A stretch of 64,000 bases of DNA, from contig NZ_CP125947.1 in NCBI RefSeq assembly GCF_030064165.1, positions 620,001 through 684,000 of the forward strand. The letters are read 5' to 3'. Under the pieces are notes generated by a model. The model was not told the origin of the DNA, searched no databases, and worked only from the letters and a program-made list of their open reading frames with translations. Shown here in pieces: positions 39,719 to 49,486 of this stretch. The number at the start of each line of letters is the position of its first letter. Position 1 is the stretch's first letter. Source of the DNA: Comamonas resistens (GTDB taxonomy: Bacteria > Pseudomonadota > Gammaproteobacteria > Burkholderiales > Burkholderiaceae_C). The translations under genes and the position numbers were made by a program.

Positions 39719-42193
39719 CTATTCGGCCGTGGCCGGCAGACCGGTCACTCCGGCCCATTGCCTAGCCGGCTGCGGGCGGCTGAACACATAGCCTTGCTGC
39801 AGCACGCAGCCCATGCTGCGCAGCAGGGTCGATTGTTCCTGGGTCTCCACGCCCTCGGTGATCACGCTGAGGTCCAGATCGGCGGCCATGGAGATGATGG
39901 CGCGCACGATCTTCTGATCCTGCGCACTGGTGGCGAGGTTGCGCACGAAGCTGCGGTCGATCTTGATGATGTGAACCTGGTAGTGCGACAGATAGCTCAT
40001 GGAGGAGTAGCCGGTGCCGAAGTCGTCGATGGCAATGCGCACGCCCTGGCTGCGCAACTGGGCCAGGGTCTGGGCCGCCAGTTGTTCGTCGCCCAGCAGC
40101 ATGTCCTCGGTCACTTCGAGCACCAGGCGGTTGGCCGGCATGTCCAGGCTGGCCAGCGTCTTGGCCAGCTGCACGGGGAATTCGCCGCTGTAGATATCGC
40201 TGACCGAAACGTTCACCGCCAGATAGGGCTGGGCGGGGCTGCTCAGGTGCGGCAGAAAGGCAGCGCAGGCCTTGCGCAGCACACATTGCGTGAGCGCGCC
40301 GATATGGCCCGATTCGGTGGCAACGCGGATGAACTCGGGCGGCGGTATGGCGCCCAGTTCGGAGTGCTGCCAGCGCGCCAGCGCCTCAAAGCCCGCGATG
40401 CAGTCGCGGACGGTATCCATGATGGGCTGGAAGTAGACCTCGATCTCGCCATTCGCGATGGCATCGGGCAGGCTGGCTTCGATCTGGAACTGGCGCGTGG
40501 TACGCACATGGATGCGGCAGTCAAAGGCCACGACCTGTGTGCTGCGGTTGCGCTTGGCTTCGTACATGGCCGTTTCGGCCTCGCGCAGCAGCCGTTCGGG
40601 GTCCAGTGCGCTCAAAGGCGCCGAGCTCATGCCGAAGGCCGCGGTGACGGGAATGCGCTGGCCATTGATGATGAAGGGCTGGCTGAACAGGGCTTCGCAG
40701 CGTGTGCGCAGATGCTCAAGTGCAGGCTCACCGCGAAAATGAGAGACGATGACGAAGGAGTCGCCGCCAAAGCGCACCAGGGCCTCGCGCTCCGTGCGCC
40801 AGTGCCGCAGCCGCTCGGCCATGGCGGCCACGATGGCGTCGCCGAAGGCATGGCCATAGGTGTCGTTGATGAGCTTGAAGCGGTTCAGTCCCAGCATCAC
40901 CAGCGCCACATGCTCCTGGTCGCCGGCGGCATTGCGGTCGCCCTGCAGCAGCAGCGGGGGAAGTCCGTGGCGATTGGGCAGTCCCGTGAGGTCATCGTGC
41001 GTGGCCTGATAGTGCAGGGCGCGCTGGCGCTCGGCCAGCACGCGGCTGCGTATGACCAGGATGGCCGCACTGGCCAGCAGCAGGGCCATGACCAGTGAAA
41101 AGCCGATCAGCGGTTGACGGTACTCGGAGTCGAAGATCGACACAGGCTCGTTGAGCAGCGCACTGCCTTCGGGTAGGTGTCGGGTGTTCACGCCAAGCCG
41201 TTGCAGTTCCTGATAGTCGAACAGCAGGGCCAGCGGTGTCTCACGCACATAGGGAATCTGCGAAGGCGCCCGGCCGGCCAGTATCTGCTGGGCCATGGAG
41301 GCCTGTAGCCGGCCGGTTTCCAGTCCGCTGTTCATGTAGCCGCCCACGCTGCCATGGCCGACCGAGGTGTCCAGGTCGGAATACACGGGCAGCTGAGTGC
41401 GCTCGTGCACAAAGGCCGTCACTTCCTCGGGCTCCAGTGGGGGCTGGCCTGCCAGCGCTGGAATCGAGCCCAGCACGAAGATCAGTGTGTCCCGGTGCTG
41501 GTGCTGCAGGCGCTCGCCGATACGCGACAGATCGGGGGCGATCCAGTGCTCCGCCTGAGGGCCGGGCGGCAGCAGCGCAAGGGTGGTGTCCACCCCGTTG
41601 CGCAGCTCGATGCCCGTTTCGTCCTGCGGCGTGATGAAGATCAGGCGCCGGGTGCCCGGATGCAGGGACAGGGCGATGCGCAGCGTGCGCGTCAGGTCGA
41701 AGCGCTCGAGAATGCCTGTGACCTTGGGGCGTTCGCCGACGATCTGGGCGGGGTCCCCATTGATGCCGCTGAAGACCACGGGCGTGCCGTCGAAAAGAGC
41801 GCTTTGCCGGGCCACGAATTCAAGCGCGTTGTCATCGACCGTGGCAATCAGGTCGAAGCGCTGGTGCGCGTATTTGTCTGTCAGGTAGCGGGCCAGGTGC
41901 TGGCGCTGCTCCGTGCCTGGGTAGCGTTTGGTGTCCATCCATTCGGTATGGAAGACCGGCTTGGCCATCCCTTTGCCACCCCATTCATTGAGGCCGGCCA
42001 GAATCCGGTCTTCCCAGCTGTGCCCGGGGTGGTAGGACATCAGCACCAGTACCTGGGGACGTGCCGTCTGCGTACCCAGCTCGGCCCGGCTCGCAGGCGC
42101 ACCAGCGCTCAGCATGCAGACCGCGGCCCAGGCTGTGGCGCGGATCAGGCCGCGAAGGCGCCAGGCATGCAGATGGACGAAGGTGCGGGGCAT
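39719..42193 (-). CDS. Membrane GGDEF-EAL protein with periplasmic ABC-substrate-binding-like sensor domain
   Basis: An 824-residue cyclic-di-GMP signalling protein. After a signal-like segment (about 12-33), residues 45-340 resemble the ABC sub-binding domain (VLVLMSYHPGHSWEDRIL, VFSGINGDP, GGYMNSGLETGRLQA). A helix at about 360-385 (LIGFSLVMALLLASAAILVI) follows, then GGDEF and EAL domains. The cyclase motif is degenerate (RFGGDSF, near 474). The EAL domain appears complete: FEALARW near 600, NVSVSDI, EVTED, DDFGTGYSS and EGVETQEQ. It is likely a phosphodiesterase with a regulatory GGDEF domain. It is transcribed alone, converging on the purine permease gene. Confidence 0.9.
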   Translation of the reverse strand: MPRTFVHLHAWRLRGLIRATAWAAVCMLSAGAPASRAELGTQTARPQVLVLMSYHPGHSWEDRILAGLNEWGGKGMAKPVFHTEWMDTKRYPGTEQRQHLARYLTDKYAHQRFDLIATVDDNALEFVARQSALFDGTPVVFSGINGDPAQIVGERPKVTGILERFDLTRTLRIALSLHPGTRRLIFITPQDETGIELRNGVDTTLALLPPGPQAEHWIAPDLSRIGERLQHQHRDTLIFVLGSIPALAGQPPLEPEEVTAFVHERTQLPVYSDLDTSVGHGSVGGYMNSGLETGRLQASMAQQILAGRAPSQIPYVRETPLALLFDYQELQRLGVNTRHLPEGSALLNEPVSIFDSEYRQPLIGFSLVMALLLASAAILVIRSRVLAERQRALHYQATHDDLTGLPNRHGLPPLLLQGDRNAAGDQEHVALVMLGLNRFKLINDTYGHAFGDAIVAAMAERLRHWRTEREALVRFGGDSFVIVSHFRGEPALEHLRTRCEALFSQPFIINGQRIPVTAAFGMSSAPLSALDPERLLREAETAMYEAKRNRSTQVVAFDCRIHVRTTRQFQIEASLPDAIANGEIEVYFQPIMDTVRDCIAGFEALARWQHSELGAIPPPEFIRVATESGHIGALTQCVLRKACAAFLPHLSSPAQPYLAVNVSVSDIYSGEFPVQLAKTLASLDMPANRLVLEVTEDMLLGDEQLAAQTLAQLRSQGVRIAIDDFGTGYSSMSYLSHYQVHIIKIDRSFVRNLATSAQDQKIVRAIISMAADLDLSVITEGVETQEQSTLLRSMGCVLQQGYVFSRPQPARQWAGVTGLPATAE

Positions 42194-42298
42194 GGAAGCT
42201 GGGTCGGGCCTCGTGAGGGTTGCGAGTTGTTACGATATTCTGTCATACGTGTGCAGCGGCCTCTGCAACAGCATGTTGATGGATATCCGTAACCGTTC

Positions 42299-43438
42299 TC
42301 AGGCCGGGTAGATGGCTCCCAGAATGCGCGGCCCGCGTGCACCTGTGACGCTGGCCAGATTGCCCGGCAGGCCCAGCAGGCACTGACGTGCCAGCCAGGC
42401 AAAGGCCGCAGCCTCCACCTCCAGAGGGGGCAGGCTGCGCTGCGCCGTACTGCCGACCTGGACGCCCGGTAGCAAGGCGGCAAGACGCTGCATCAGATAG
42501 GTGTTGAATGCACCGCCGCCGCAGACCAGCAGCTCGGAGCCTCCCTTGCCAAAGCGTTGGACAGCATCGGCGCAACTGGCGGCCGTGAATTCGGTCAGCG
42601 TGGCCTGCACATCCACCGGCGCGGCCTGGCTGGCATGCCGCTGCAGGTGCTGCTCCAGCCAGTCTGCATGGAAGAGGTCGCGGCCCGTGCTTTTGGGCGG
42701 GGTCTGTGCCAGATAGGGGTCGGCCAGCATGGCGGCCAATAGCTGAGGCAGGATCTGGCCGCCGGCTGCCCACTGACCGCAGGCATCATAGGGCTGTCCC
42801 GTGTGGCGCAGGCACCAGCCGTCCAGCAGTGCATTGCCGGTGCCTGTGTCAAAGCCCAGTACCGAGCCATCGGCCTCCAGCACGCTGAGGTTGGCGATGC
42901 CGCCGATATTGAGCACCAGAGCCGTTTCCCCTGGCTTGCCGAACACACTCTGGTGAAAGGCTGGCACCAGGGGGGCACCCTGGCCGCCGGCCGCCACGTC
43001 GCGGCTGCGCAGATCGGCCACAACGGAGATGCCTGTGAGCTCGGCCAGCAGTGCGGGACTATTGAGTTGCAGGGTATAGCCCGTGCCGTCGAACATCTGT
43101 GGGCGGTGGCGCACGGTCTGTCCATGGGCTCCGATGGCGGCAATCTGCCCGGCTCGCAGGCCGCTGGCCCGCAGCAACTGCTGCACGACCTGCGCGTAGT
43201 GGCGGGCAACAGCATTGGCCGCCAGTGCGGCGCGATGCAGCTCGTCACTGCCTCCGGTGCTGTTCAGAGCCAGCAGTTCTGCACGCAGTGAGCTATCAAA
43301 ACTGCAGCCCGCGTGCAGTATGACCTGCGTCCTCTGGCTGAAGTCCACGATGACGCCGTCCACCCCGTCCAGCGAAGTGCCGGACATCAGTCCGATGTAC
43401 AAAGGGCGTTGGGCAGCTTGTTCAATAGCATTGGGCAT
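42299..43438 (-). CDS. anmK: Anhydro-N-acetylmuramic acid kinase
   Basis: A 379-residue enzyme that opens and phosphorylates 1,6-anhydro-MurNAc during peptidoglycan recycling. The phosphate-binding start YIGLMSGTSLDGVDGVIVDF is diagnostic. Further motifs are IGAHGQTVRHRP, VVADLRSRDVAAGGQGAPLVP, LNIGGIANLSVL, GFDTGTGNALLDGW and LLVCGGGAFNTYLM. The ATG at 43438 was chosen over an in-frame TTG nine bases upstream. It stands next to an M23 peptidase gene on the same strand, so both serve cell wall turnover. Confidence 0.97.
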   Translation of the reverse strand: MPNAIEQAAQRPLYIGLMSGTSLDGVDGVIVDFSQRTQVILHAGCSFDSSLRAELLALNSTGGSDELHRAALAANAVARHYAQVVQQLLRASGLRAGQIAAIGAHGQTVRHRPQMFDGTGYTLQLNSPALLAELTGISVVADLRSRDVAAGGQGAPLVPAFHQSVFGKPGETALVLNIGGIANLSVLEADGSVLGFDTGTGNALLDGWCLRHTGQPYDACGQWAAGGQILPQLLAAMLADPYLAQTPPKSTGRDLFHADWLEQHLQRHASQAAPVDVQATLTEFTAASCADAVQRFGKGGSELLVCGGGAFNTYLMQRLAALLPGVQVGSTAQRSLPPLEVEAAAFAWLARQCLLGLPGNLASVTGARGPRILGAIYPA

Positions 43439-43533
43439 GGAGAGCAATCGGTAAAGATGTGCGTACTATCTTAGCTGTAGCGGATAGCGCTTGGTGGATA
43501 AGCGTTTGAGGCGATTTTGATGCTTGGCTTATG

Positions 43534-43558
43534 AAAAAGGGCTGCAGATGCAGCCCTT
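43534..43558 (-). terminator. Rho-independent terminator of the M23 peptidase gene
   Basis: On the minus strand AAGGGCTGC / GCAGCCCTT with loop ATCT is followed by TTTC. It is 24 bases past the peptidase stop. Confidence 0.85.
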
Positions 43559-43581
43559 GGATGGAGTGAGTCTACGGCGTA

Positions 43582-44940
43582 TCAGCGTGCGCTGGCCACG
43601 GCGACGGCCTGGGTGCCCGCATTGAGTTCGATGCGCATCTGCGCGGCCTGCTTGTCAAAGGCTGCGCGAGCAGATTTGCTGATGGGCTTGGCCGCGTCGG
43701 TGATCTGGGCAATGGTCAGCGGATCGCGCTGCTCGCCCTTTTCGCGGAATTCAAAGTGCAAGTGGGGGCCTGTGGCCCAGCCGGTAGAGCCCACGGCGCC
43801 GATGATGTCGCCCTGGTCCACATGCTGGCCCTGCCTGACGTCGATGCGGCTCAGGTGCGCATAGACCGTGGTGTGCTGGTTGGCATGCTCGACAAAGATC
43901 ACATTGCCATAGCCGTTTTGCACGCCGGCAAAGGACACGGTACCATCACCCACGGTGCGGACCTTGGTGCCCGTGGGGGCCGCAAAGTCCGTACCCAGGT
44001 GGGCGCGCCAGGTCTTCTGGATGGGGTGCAGACGCATGGAAAAATTGCTGCTGATACGCGAGAACTCCACGGGGTAGCTCAGATAGGCCTGCTGCAGGCT
44101 CTTGCCGTCCAGCGTGTAGTAAGAGCCTTTCTTGCCATCCTCCTGGAACCAAATGGCCTGATGAGCCTTGCCATTGTTGAGGAACTCGGTGCTCAGCACG
44201 CGGCCGGCACGCAGGGGCTCGCCATCGGCTTCCAGGGACTCATAGACCACGGCAAAGCGGTCGCCCTTGCGCAGGCCGCGGCGGAAGTCCAGCTGGCCTT
44301 CGAAGATGTCGGCCATCTGCATGGAAACATTCTCGGGAATGTCTGCCGCGTCGGATGCTGCGTAGAAGGTGGAGCGGATCACGCCACCCGCCAGGCGGGG
44401 GCTGGCGGTGAGCTTGCCGGTTTCGATCTTGGTCTGAAGCTTGCCGTCCACGCGCTCGACAGTCAGGCGACGGAAGGTACCGTCCTCATCGGGAGCCCAG
44501 CGCACAGTCAGTGCCGTCAGCTGGTGGTCGGCCGTGGTTTCGGCGGAGACCAGGCGGCCAGCGCGGCTCAGCACGTTCTGGCGTACGGCCTCGTCGCTGC
44601 GCATGAAGGCGGCGGCCTGCGGGTCGGCAATGCCCAGGCGCTGCAGCAGAGACTCGGCGGTGTCGTTGCTGCGCGTGGTTTCGTTGCGGTAGAGGGAGAA
44701 CGCCTGCAGATCCGTGAGTTCGGCCAGATCATGGCCCTGGGCCAGAGAGGCCACGGGTTCGATCAGAGTGCGTACGGGGAGATCGGCGGGGTCTGGGCCC
44801 AGATTGGCCACAGCGAAGGCACCGCTGCCACCGGTCAGCAAAACAGCCGCCAGCGCAGCCGAAGCGCGCCGAGGATGCTTTTGCAGGGCCGATGTCAGCC
44901 GCGCAATCAGTGCACCGCCGGCATTTTTCAAGCCAGTCAT
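43582..44940 (-). CDS. M23 family metallopeptidase (MepM-like murein endopeptidase)
   Basis: A 452-residue envelope protein with an N-terminal helix ([22 protein letters not shown]), a LysM/OapA-like middle region and a C-terminal LytM domain. Zinc ligands are in [12 protein letters not shown] near residue 312 and the HLHFEFR motif near 391, with VYAHLS between them. The preceding [14 protein letters not shown] is typical of MepM-type D,D-endopeptidases, which cut peptide crosslinks to allow wall growth. The ATG at 44940 has AAGGA upstream; the frame is open to 45033. It is transcribed divergently from tyrS. Confidence 0.92.
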   Translation of the reverse strand: MTGLKNAGGALIARLTSALQKHPRRASAALAAVLLTGGSGAFAVANLGPDPADLPVRTLIEPVASLAQGHDLAELTDLQAFSLYRNETTRSNDTAESLLQRLGIADPQAAAFMRSDEAVRQNVLSRAGRLVSAETTADHQLTALTVRWAPDEDGTFRRLTVERVDGKLQTKIETGKLTASPRLAGGVIRSTFYAASDAADIPENVSMQMADIFEGQLDFRRGLRKGDRFAVVYESLEADGEPLRAGRVLSTEFLNNGKAHQAIWFQEDGKKGSYYTLDGKSLQQAYLSYPVEFSRISSNFSMRLHPIQKTWRAHLGTDFAAPTGTKVRTVGDGTVSFAGVQNGYGNVIFVEHANQHTTVYAHLSRIDVRQGQHVDQGDIIGAVGSTGWATGPHLHFEFREKGEQRDPLTIAQITDAAKPISKSARAAFDKQAAQMRIELNAGTQAVAVASAR

Positions 44941-45131
44941 CAAAACATCAAATCCTTGGGAAAGCGTGTCGGTGGAGTTGGTATTTGTTACGACTGACAC
45001 GTCTCCAGCAGCTCTACCGTGCCATAAGTCCATCCAAAGAGGTCTTTATGAGGGAGCAGTCTAGAATTGACCGTAACACCAAACCTCCAAGTATATCGGC
45101 CGCGTCCTACCTCGCCTGCCGAAAAACCCTT

Positions 45132-46364
45132 ATGAATCAATCTGCTGTTACAAGTTTTCCCGTGACCGACAGAGTGAACCAGGCGCTGGAAGTCACTCTG
45201 CGTGGAGTCGATGAGCTGCTGCCCAAGGACGAGTGGGTCCAGAAACTGGCCAGGTCCGAAGCCACCGGTGTGCCCCTGCGCATCAAGCTGGGCCTGGACC
45301 CCACGGCTCCCGACATCCACCTTGGCCACACCGTGGTGCTCAACAAGATGCGCCAGCTGCAGGATCTGGGCCACCAGGTGATCTTTCTGATCGGCGACTT
45401 CACCACGCTGATCGGCGACCCCTCGGGCCGCAATTCCACCCGCCCGCCATTGACGGCCGAGCAGATCAAGGTCAATGCCGAGACCTATTACACCCAGGCC
45501 GCCAAGGTGCTGGACCCTGCCAGGACCGAGGTTCGTTACAACAGCGAGTGGTGCGACCAGCTGGGCGCACGCGGCATGATTGAGCTGTCGGCCAAGTACA
45601 CGGTGGCGCGCATGATGGAGCGCAACGACTTCCATACGCGTTTCACCGAAGGCAGCTCCATCAGCCTGCACGAGTTTCTGTACCCGCTGCTGCAGGGCTA
45701 TGACTCGGTGGCGCTCAAGGCCGACCTGGAGCTGGGCGGCACGGACCAGAAATTCAATCTGATGATGGGTCGCCATCTGCAGGCCGAATATGGACAGGAG
45801 CAGCAGTGCGTGCTCACCATGCCGCTGCTGGTGGGCCTGGACGGTGTGCACAAGATGTCCAAGTCCAAGAACAACTACATCGGCATCACCGAGGACGCCA
45901 ACACCATGTTCGCCAAGGTGCTGTCGATCTCGGACGAGCTGATGTGGGACTGGTACACCCTGCTGTCCTTCAAGAGCCTGGCCGAGATCGCCGCACTCAA
46001 GGCCGAGATCGAGGCCGGCGGCAACCCCAAGCATGCCAAGGTGGCCCTGGCCAAGGAAATCACCGCGCGCTTCCACAGCGCGGCGCTGGCCGAGGCGGCC
46101 GAGCAGGATTTCATCAACCGCTCCAAGGGCGGCATCCCTGATGACATCCCTGAAATCAGCCTGTCCGGCGCTCCGCTGGGCATTGGTGCGCTGGTCAAGC
46201 AGGCCAATCTGGCTGCATCGACCGGCGAAGCCAACCGCCTGATTGATGGCGGCGGCGTGCGCATCGACGGCAATGTCATCAGCGACCGCGCACTGAAGCT
46301 GGAAGCCGGTACCTTTGTGCTGCAGGTGGGCAAGCGCAAGTTTGCGCGCGTGACCCTGAGCTGA
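45132..46364 (+). CDS. tyrS: Tyrosyl-tRNA synthetase
   Basis: A 410-residue class Ic synthetase that charges tRNA-Tyr. The HIGH-type signature is [14 protein letters not shown] near residue 63, followed by [20 protein letters not shown], which marks the TyrZ-like bacterial subtype. [18 protein letters not shown] is the tyrosine site, and KMSKS is in [13 protein letters not shown] near 240. A C-terminal S4 domain ([19 protein letters not shown]) ends the protein. The start [13 protein letters not shown] is chosen at the conserved N-terminus; the frame remains open upstream. Confidence 0.98.
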   Translation: MNQSAVTSFPVTDRVNQALEVTLRGVDELLPKDEWVQKLARSEATGVPLRIKLGLDPTAPDIHLGHTVVLNKMRQLQDLGHQVIFLIGDFTTLIGDPSGRNSTRPPLTAEQIKVNAETYYTQAAKVLDPARTEVRYNSEWCDQLGARGMIELSAKYTVARMMERNDFHTRFTEGSSISLHEFLYPLLQGYDSVALKADLELGGTDQKFNLMMGRHLQAEYGQEQQCVLTMPLLVGLDGVHKMSKSKNNYIGITEDANTMFAKVLSISDELMWDWYTLLSFKSLAEIAALKAEIEAGGNPKHAKVALAKEITARFHSAALAEAAEQDFINRSKGGIPDDIPEISLSGAPLGIGALVKQANLAASTGEANRLIDGGGVRIDGNVISDRALKLEAGTFVLQVGKRKFARVTLS

Positions 46365-46407
46365 TGGCGCGTTTGGCACGAGCCGAGCCCTAAGAAGCCC
46401 TAAGAAC

Positions 46408-46432
46408 AAGAGCCGCACAAGCGGCTCTTCTT
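46408..46432 (+). terminator. Rho-independent terminator of tyrS
   Basis: AAGAGCCGC / GCGGCTCTT with loop ACAA, followed by CTTG. The stem is strong but the T run short. Confidence 0.7.
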
Positions 46433-46511
46433 GCTGGGCGGGATGGGCACCGCAGAGTGCACACGGCGGCATTGCTTGGTATGGTGTGCTCTCCCATCCA
46501 AGGAGTGTGTG

Positions 46512-46964
46512 ATGAGTGAACGCGTCAACTTGGGCAAGGAGCTGCCCCACATATACCAATCCGTGCTGGAGGTGGACAGGCTGGCAGAGGCTGCGGCCCT
46601 GGAGGCTGGCTGGACCGCTGGATTCACCCATCTGGTGAAGCTCAGGGCCTCGCAGATCAACCAATGTGCTTTCTGCCTGCGCATGCATGCCAGAGACGCA
46701 CTGGCGGCAGGCGAAGCCCCGGACCGCCTGGCGGTATTGCCGGCCTGGCGTGAAACCGCATATTTCACAAGCAAGGAGCGTGCGGGGCTGGCGTTGACGG
46801 AAGTCATCACGCTGGTGGCCAGTGATCAGATTCCCGATGCAGTCTATGCCGAAGCGGCCAAGGCGCTGAATACACGGGAGATCGCGTCCATAGAGTGGCT
46901 GGCCGTGGTGATCAATATGTGGAATCGCGTGGCCATTTCTTGCCGCACCCCGGTGCATCCCTGA
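46512..46964 (+). CDS. Carboxymuconolactone decarboxylase (AhpD-like) family protein
   Basis: A 150-residue protein of the CMD/AhpD fold. The redox motif is CAFCLRMHARDA near residues 52-63, which is the E-x-x-x-C-x-x-C-x-x-x-H type seen in AhpD-like alkylhydroperoxidases (here Q-x-x-x-C). The C-terminal half (AGLALTEVITLVAS, INMWNRVAISCRT) is standard for this group. It is likely a thiol-dependent peroxidase or oxidoreductase, with the substrate unknown. The start follows AAGGAGTGTGTG. It is convergent with the adjacent LysR gene. Confidence 0.9.
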   Translation: MSERVNLGKELPHIYQSVLEVDRLAEAAALEAGWTAGFTHLVKLRASQINQCAFCLRMHARDALAAGEAPDRLAVLPAWRETAYFTSKERAGLALTEVITLVASDQIPDAVYAEAAKALNTREIASIEWLAVVINMWNRVAISCRTPVHP

Positions 46965-46973
46965 ATCGGCGGC

Positions 46974-47951
46974 TCAGGCAGCGTCCGGGCGCTGCTGCAT
47001 ATGGGCTCTTGTCTCTTCGGCCTGGTTCAGCAGCCATTGGCAAAAAGCCTGAACCTCGGGCCGCGCGCCGCTGCGCGGTCCTTGCAGCAGCCAGTACGAG
47101 AGCGGTGATGCCAGGCGGTGCTCGGGCAGCACTTCAATAAGGTCACCTGCGGCCAGCGCATCGGCGACCAACGGCAATCGGGCAATCGCCAGGCCCTGAC
47201 CGGCCAGGGCTGCCTGAACGATCTGGTGGGCGTAGTTGAAATACAGCCAGCGTGGCGGTTGCAGCTGATCGCAGCCGTTGGCGGCAAACCAGCGCTGCCA
47301 GCTCAGCCATTCCAGCTGAGGCATGCGGTGTACATCGCCGGTTTCTATCAAGGTGAAGTGCGCTGCATCGGCAGGCTTGCGCAGCGGCGGCCCGTTCTTG
47401 AGCAGGGCAGGGCTGGCCACCAGCACCAGTTCTTCACCGAACAGGGACTGGGCGCCGGGGTCTATCACGCTGGCGCTGTACCGTATGGCCAGATCCACAT
47501 CGGTGGTTTCCAGGTCCAGCACGGCATCACCCGTGTCGATGCGGATGTCGATGTCGGGGTGGGTGCGCTGAAAAGCCTCCAGGCGCGGAATTAGCCACAT
47601 GGCAGCAAAGCTGGCCCAGGTGGTGATGGCCACGCTCTTGCGGCCTGCGGTCTGGCGGATCTGGCGGACGGTGGCGTCGATGGCTTCCAGCGCCGGCTGC
47701 ACGGAATGCAGCAACTGGGCACCAGCGCCCGTCAGCTCCACGGCACGCGAGTGACGCAGGAACAAAGGCATGCCGACCTCGTCTTCCAGGGACTGAATCT
47801 GGCGGCTGACGGCCGATTGGGTCAGGGCCAGCTCATCGGCGGCCGCGCGAAAGTTCAGGTGTCTGGCTACAGCCAAAAAAGCGCGCAGATGGCCTGCGCC
47901 AATGGCGCGCGTGCGAAGCAGCGGGGTGGGACTGGAGGTGGCATGTGGCAT
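46974..47951 (-). CDS. LysR family transcriptional regulator (GcvA-like)
   Basis: A 325-residue regulator. The winged helix-turn-helix is at residues 20-80 (LRAFLAVARHLNFRAAADEL, ALTQSAVSRQIQSLEDEVG, FLRHSRAVELTGAG). The effector-binding domain from about 105 contains MWLIPRLEAFQRTHPDIDIRI and VDLAIRYSAS, close to the GcvA/AmpR branch. It overlaps no neighbour. It is divergent from glmU with a 105-base spacer, so it may act on that spacer or on the convergent AhpD-like gene. The target is unknown. Confidence 0.92.
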   Translation of the reverse strand: MPHATSSPTPLLRTRAIGAGHLRAFLAVARHLNFRAAADELALTQSAVSRQIQSLEDEVGMPLFLRHSRAVELTGAGAQLLHSVQPALEAIDATVRQIRQTAGRKSVAITTWASFAAMWLIPRLEAFQRTHPDIDIRIDTGDAVLDLETTDVDLAIRYSASVIDPGAQSLFGEELVLVASPALLKNGPPLRKPADAAHFTLIETGDVHRMPQLEWLSWQRWFAANGCDQLQPPRWLYFNYAHQIVQAALAGQGLAIARLPLVADALAAGDLIEVLPEHRLASPLSYWLLQGPRSGARPEVQAFCQWLLNQAEETRAHMQQRPDAA

Positions 47952-48056
47952 GACAGGGCAAGCATACGGTGTTTGATGCTGCTGTTGCGCAGACCGAGTA
48001 GAAGCCGTCGCGCGTATGAGCCGATAATCAACGACTTAATGAGCTCACGAACAACT

Positions 48057-49481
48057 ATGACTGCACCTCTGGACATCGTCATCATGGCTGCCGGCAAAGG
48101 CACCCGCATGAAAAGCCGCCATCCCAAGGTACTGCAAAAGCTGGCCGGTCGCGCCCTGCTGCAGCATGTGCTGGATACGGCAGCGCAGCTGAAGGCACGC
48201 TCGGCCGTGGTGATTACCGGCCATGGTGCTGCAGAAGTAGAAGCGGCTATCGCAGGCGCACAAAGCGCTGAAGCCGGTTTTGACCTGAAATTTGCGCGTC
48301 AGGAGCCGCAGCTGGGCACCGGCCACGCCGTGCAGCAGGCGGTGCCGCAGCTCAAGGACGACGGCCTGGTGGTGGTGCTGTCCGGTGACGTACCCCTGAC
48401 GCAGGCCGATACCCTGCAAGGTCTGGTCGATGCAGCCGGGGCCGACAAGCTGGCGCTGCTGACGGTGAGCATGCCCGACCCCACGGGCTACGGCCGTATC
48501 GTGCGCAACGATGCGGGCACCGTGCAGCGCATCGTGGAGCAAAAGGATGCGAACGAGGCCGAGCGTGCCATCACCGAGATCTACAGCGGCATCATGGCCG
48601 TGCCCGCCAAATACTTGAGGGCCTGGCTGTCCAAGCTAGACAACAACAATGCCCAGGGCGAGTACTACCTGACCGACATTGTTGCCATGGCAGTCACCGA
48701 CGGCGTGTCCGTGGTCGGTCATCGCATTGCCGATGCGCTGCAGGTCGCAGGCGTGAACAGCCCCTTGCAACTGGCTGAACTTGAGCGAGCCCATCAGCTG
48801 CGCCAGGCGCGTCGGCTGATGGAGCAGGGCGTGCGGCTGGCCGACCCCCAGCGTTTTGACCTGCGTGACGATGTGCGCGGCGCCAAGGCCAACCTGTCCT
48901 GCGGTCAGGATGTGGAGATCGATGTGAACTGCATCTTCACCGGCAATGTGACGATTGGCTCGGGCGCGAAAATTGGCGCCAACTGCCATATCAGCAATGT
49001 CCAGATTGCCGACGATGCGGTGATTCAACCCTTCACCCATATCGATGGCGAGAAGGCGGGCGTGGAGGTGGGGCAAGGGGCGCTGATCGGTCCGTTTGCC
49101 CGTCTGCGCCCCGGGGCCAGGCTGGGCCGAGAAGTGCACATCGGCAACTTCGTTGAAGTGAAGAACTCCACCATGGCCGATGGCGCCAAGGCCAATCATC
49201 TGGCCTATCTGGGCGATGCCTCGGTGGGTGAGCGCGTGAACTATGGCGCAGGCAGCATCACCGCCAACTACGACGGCGTGAACAAACACCGTACGGTGAT
49301 AGAGGCGGATGTGCATATCGGCAGCAACTGCGTGCTGGTCGCTCCGGTGACCGTGGGGGCGGGCGGTACCGTGGGCGCAGGCTCCACCGTGACCAAGAGT
49401 ACCGAGGCCGGGTCGCTGACCGTGGCGCGCGGCAAGCAGGTGGGTATCAGCAATTGGCAACGTCCTAAAAAACAGCCATAA
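48057..49481 (+). CDS. glmU: Bifunctional N-acetylglucosamine-1-phosphate uridyltransferase / glucosamine-1-phosphate acetyltransferase
   Basis: A 474-residue enzyme that makes UDP-GlcNAc for peptidoglycan and lipopolysaccharide. The uridyltransferase half has IVIMAAGKGTRMKSRHPKVLQ near residue 6, GTGHAVQQA, SGDVPLT and EIYSGIMAV. The acetyltransferase half is a left-handed beta-helix with RLRPGA, HIGNFVEVKNS, NHLAYLGDA and NYGAGSITANYDG. The ATG at 48057 starts the conserved N-terminus; an in-frame ATG at 48039 adds six residues. GlmS, the first enzyme of the same pathway, is encoded 2.7 kb downstream. Confidence 0.98.
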   Translation: MTAPLDIVIMAAGKGTRMKSRHPKVLQKLAGRALLQHVLDTAAQLKARSAVVITGHGAAEVEAAIAGAQSAEAGFDLKFARQEPQLGTGHAVQQAVPQLKDDGLVVVLSGDVPLTQADTLQGLVDAAGADKLALLTVSMPDPTGYGRIVRNDAGTVQRIVEQKDANEAERAITEIYSGIMAVPAKYLRAWLSKLDNNNAQGEYYLTDIVAMAVTDGVSVVGHRIADALQVAGVNSPLQLAELERAHQLRQARRLMEQGVRLADPQRFDLRDDVRGAKANLSCGQDVEIDVNCIFTGNVTIGSGAKIGANCHISNVQIADDAVIQPFTHIDGEKAGVEVGQGALIGPFARLRPGARLGREVHIGNFVEVKNSTMADGAKANHLAYLGDASVGERVNYGAGSITANYDGVNKHRTVIEADVHIGSNCVLVAPVTVGAGGTVGAGSTVTKSTEAGSLTVARGKQVGISNWQRPKKQP

Positions 49482-49486
49482 CATCG

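Noticed and set aside
43470..43530. Possible further family C copy after anmK
   Set aside because: GATAGCGCTTGG and AAGCG occur, but the inner hairpin and the right end are absent.
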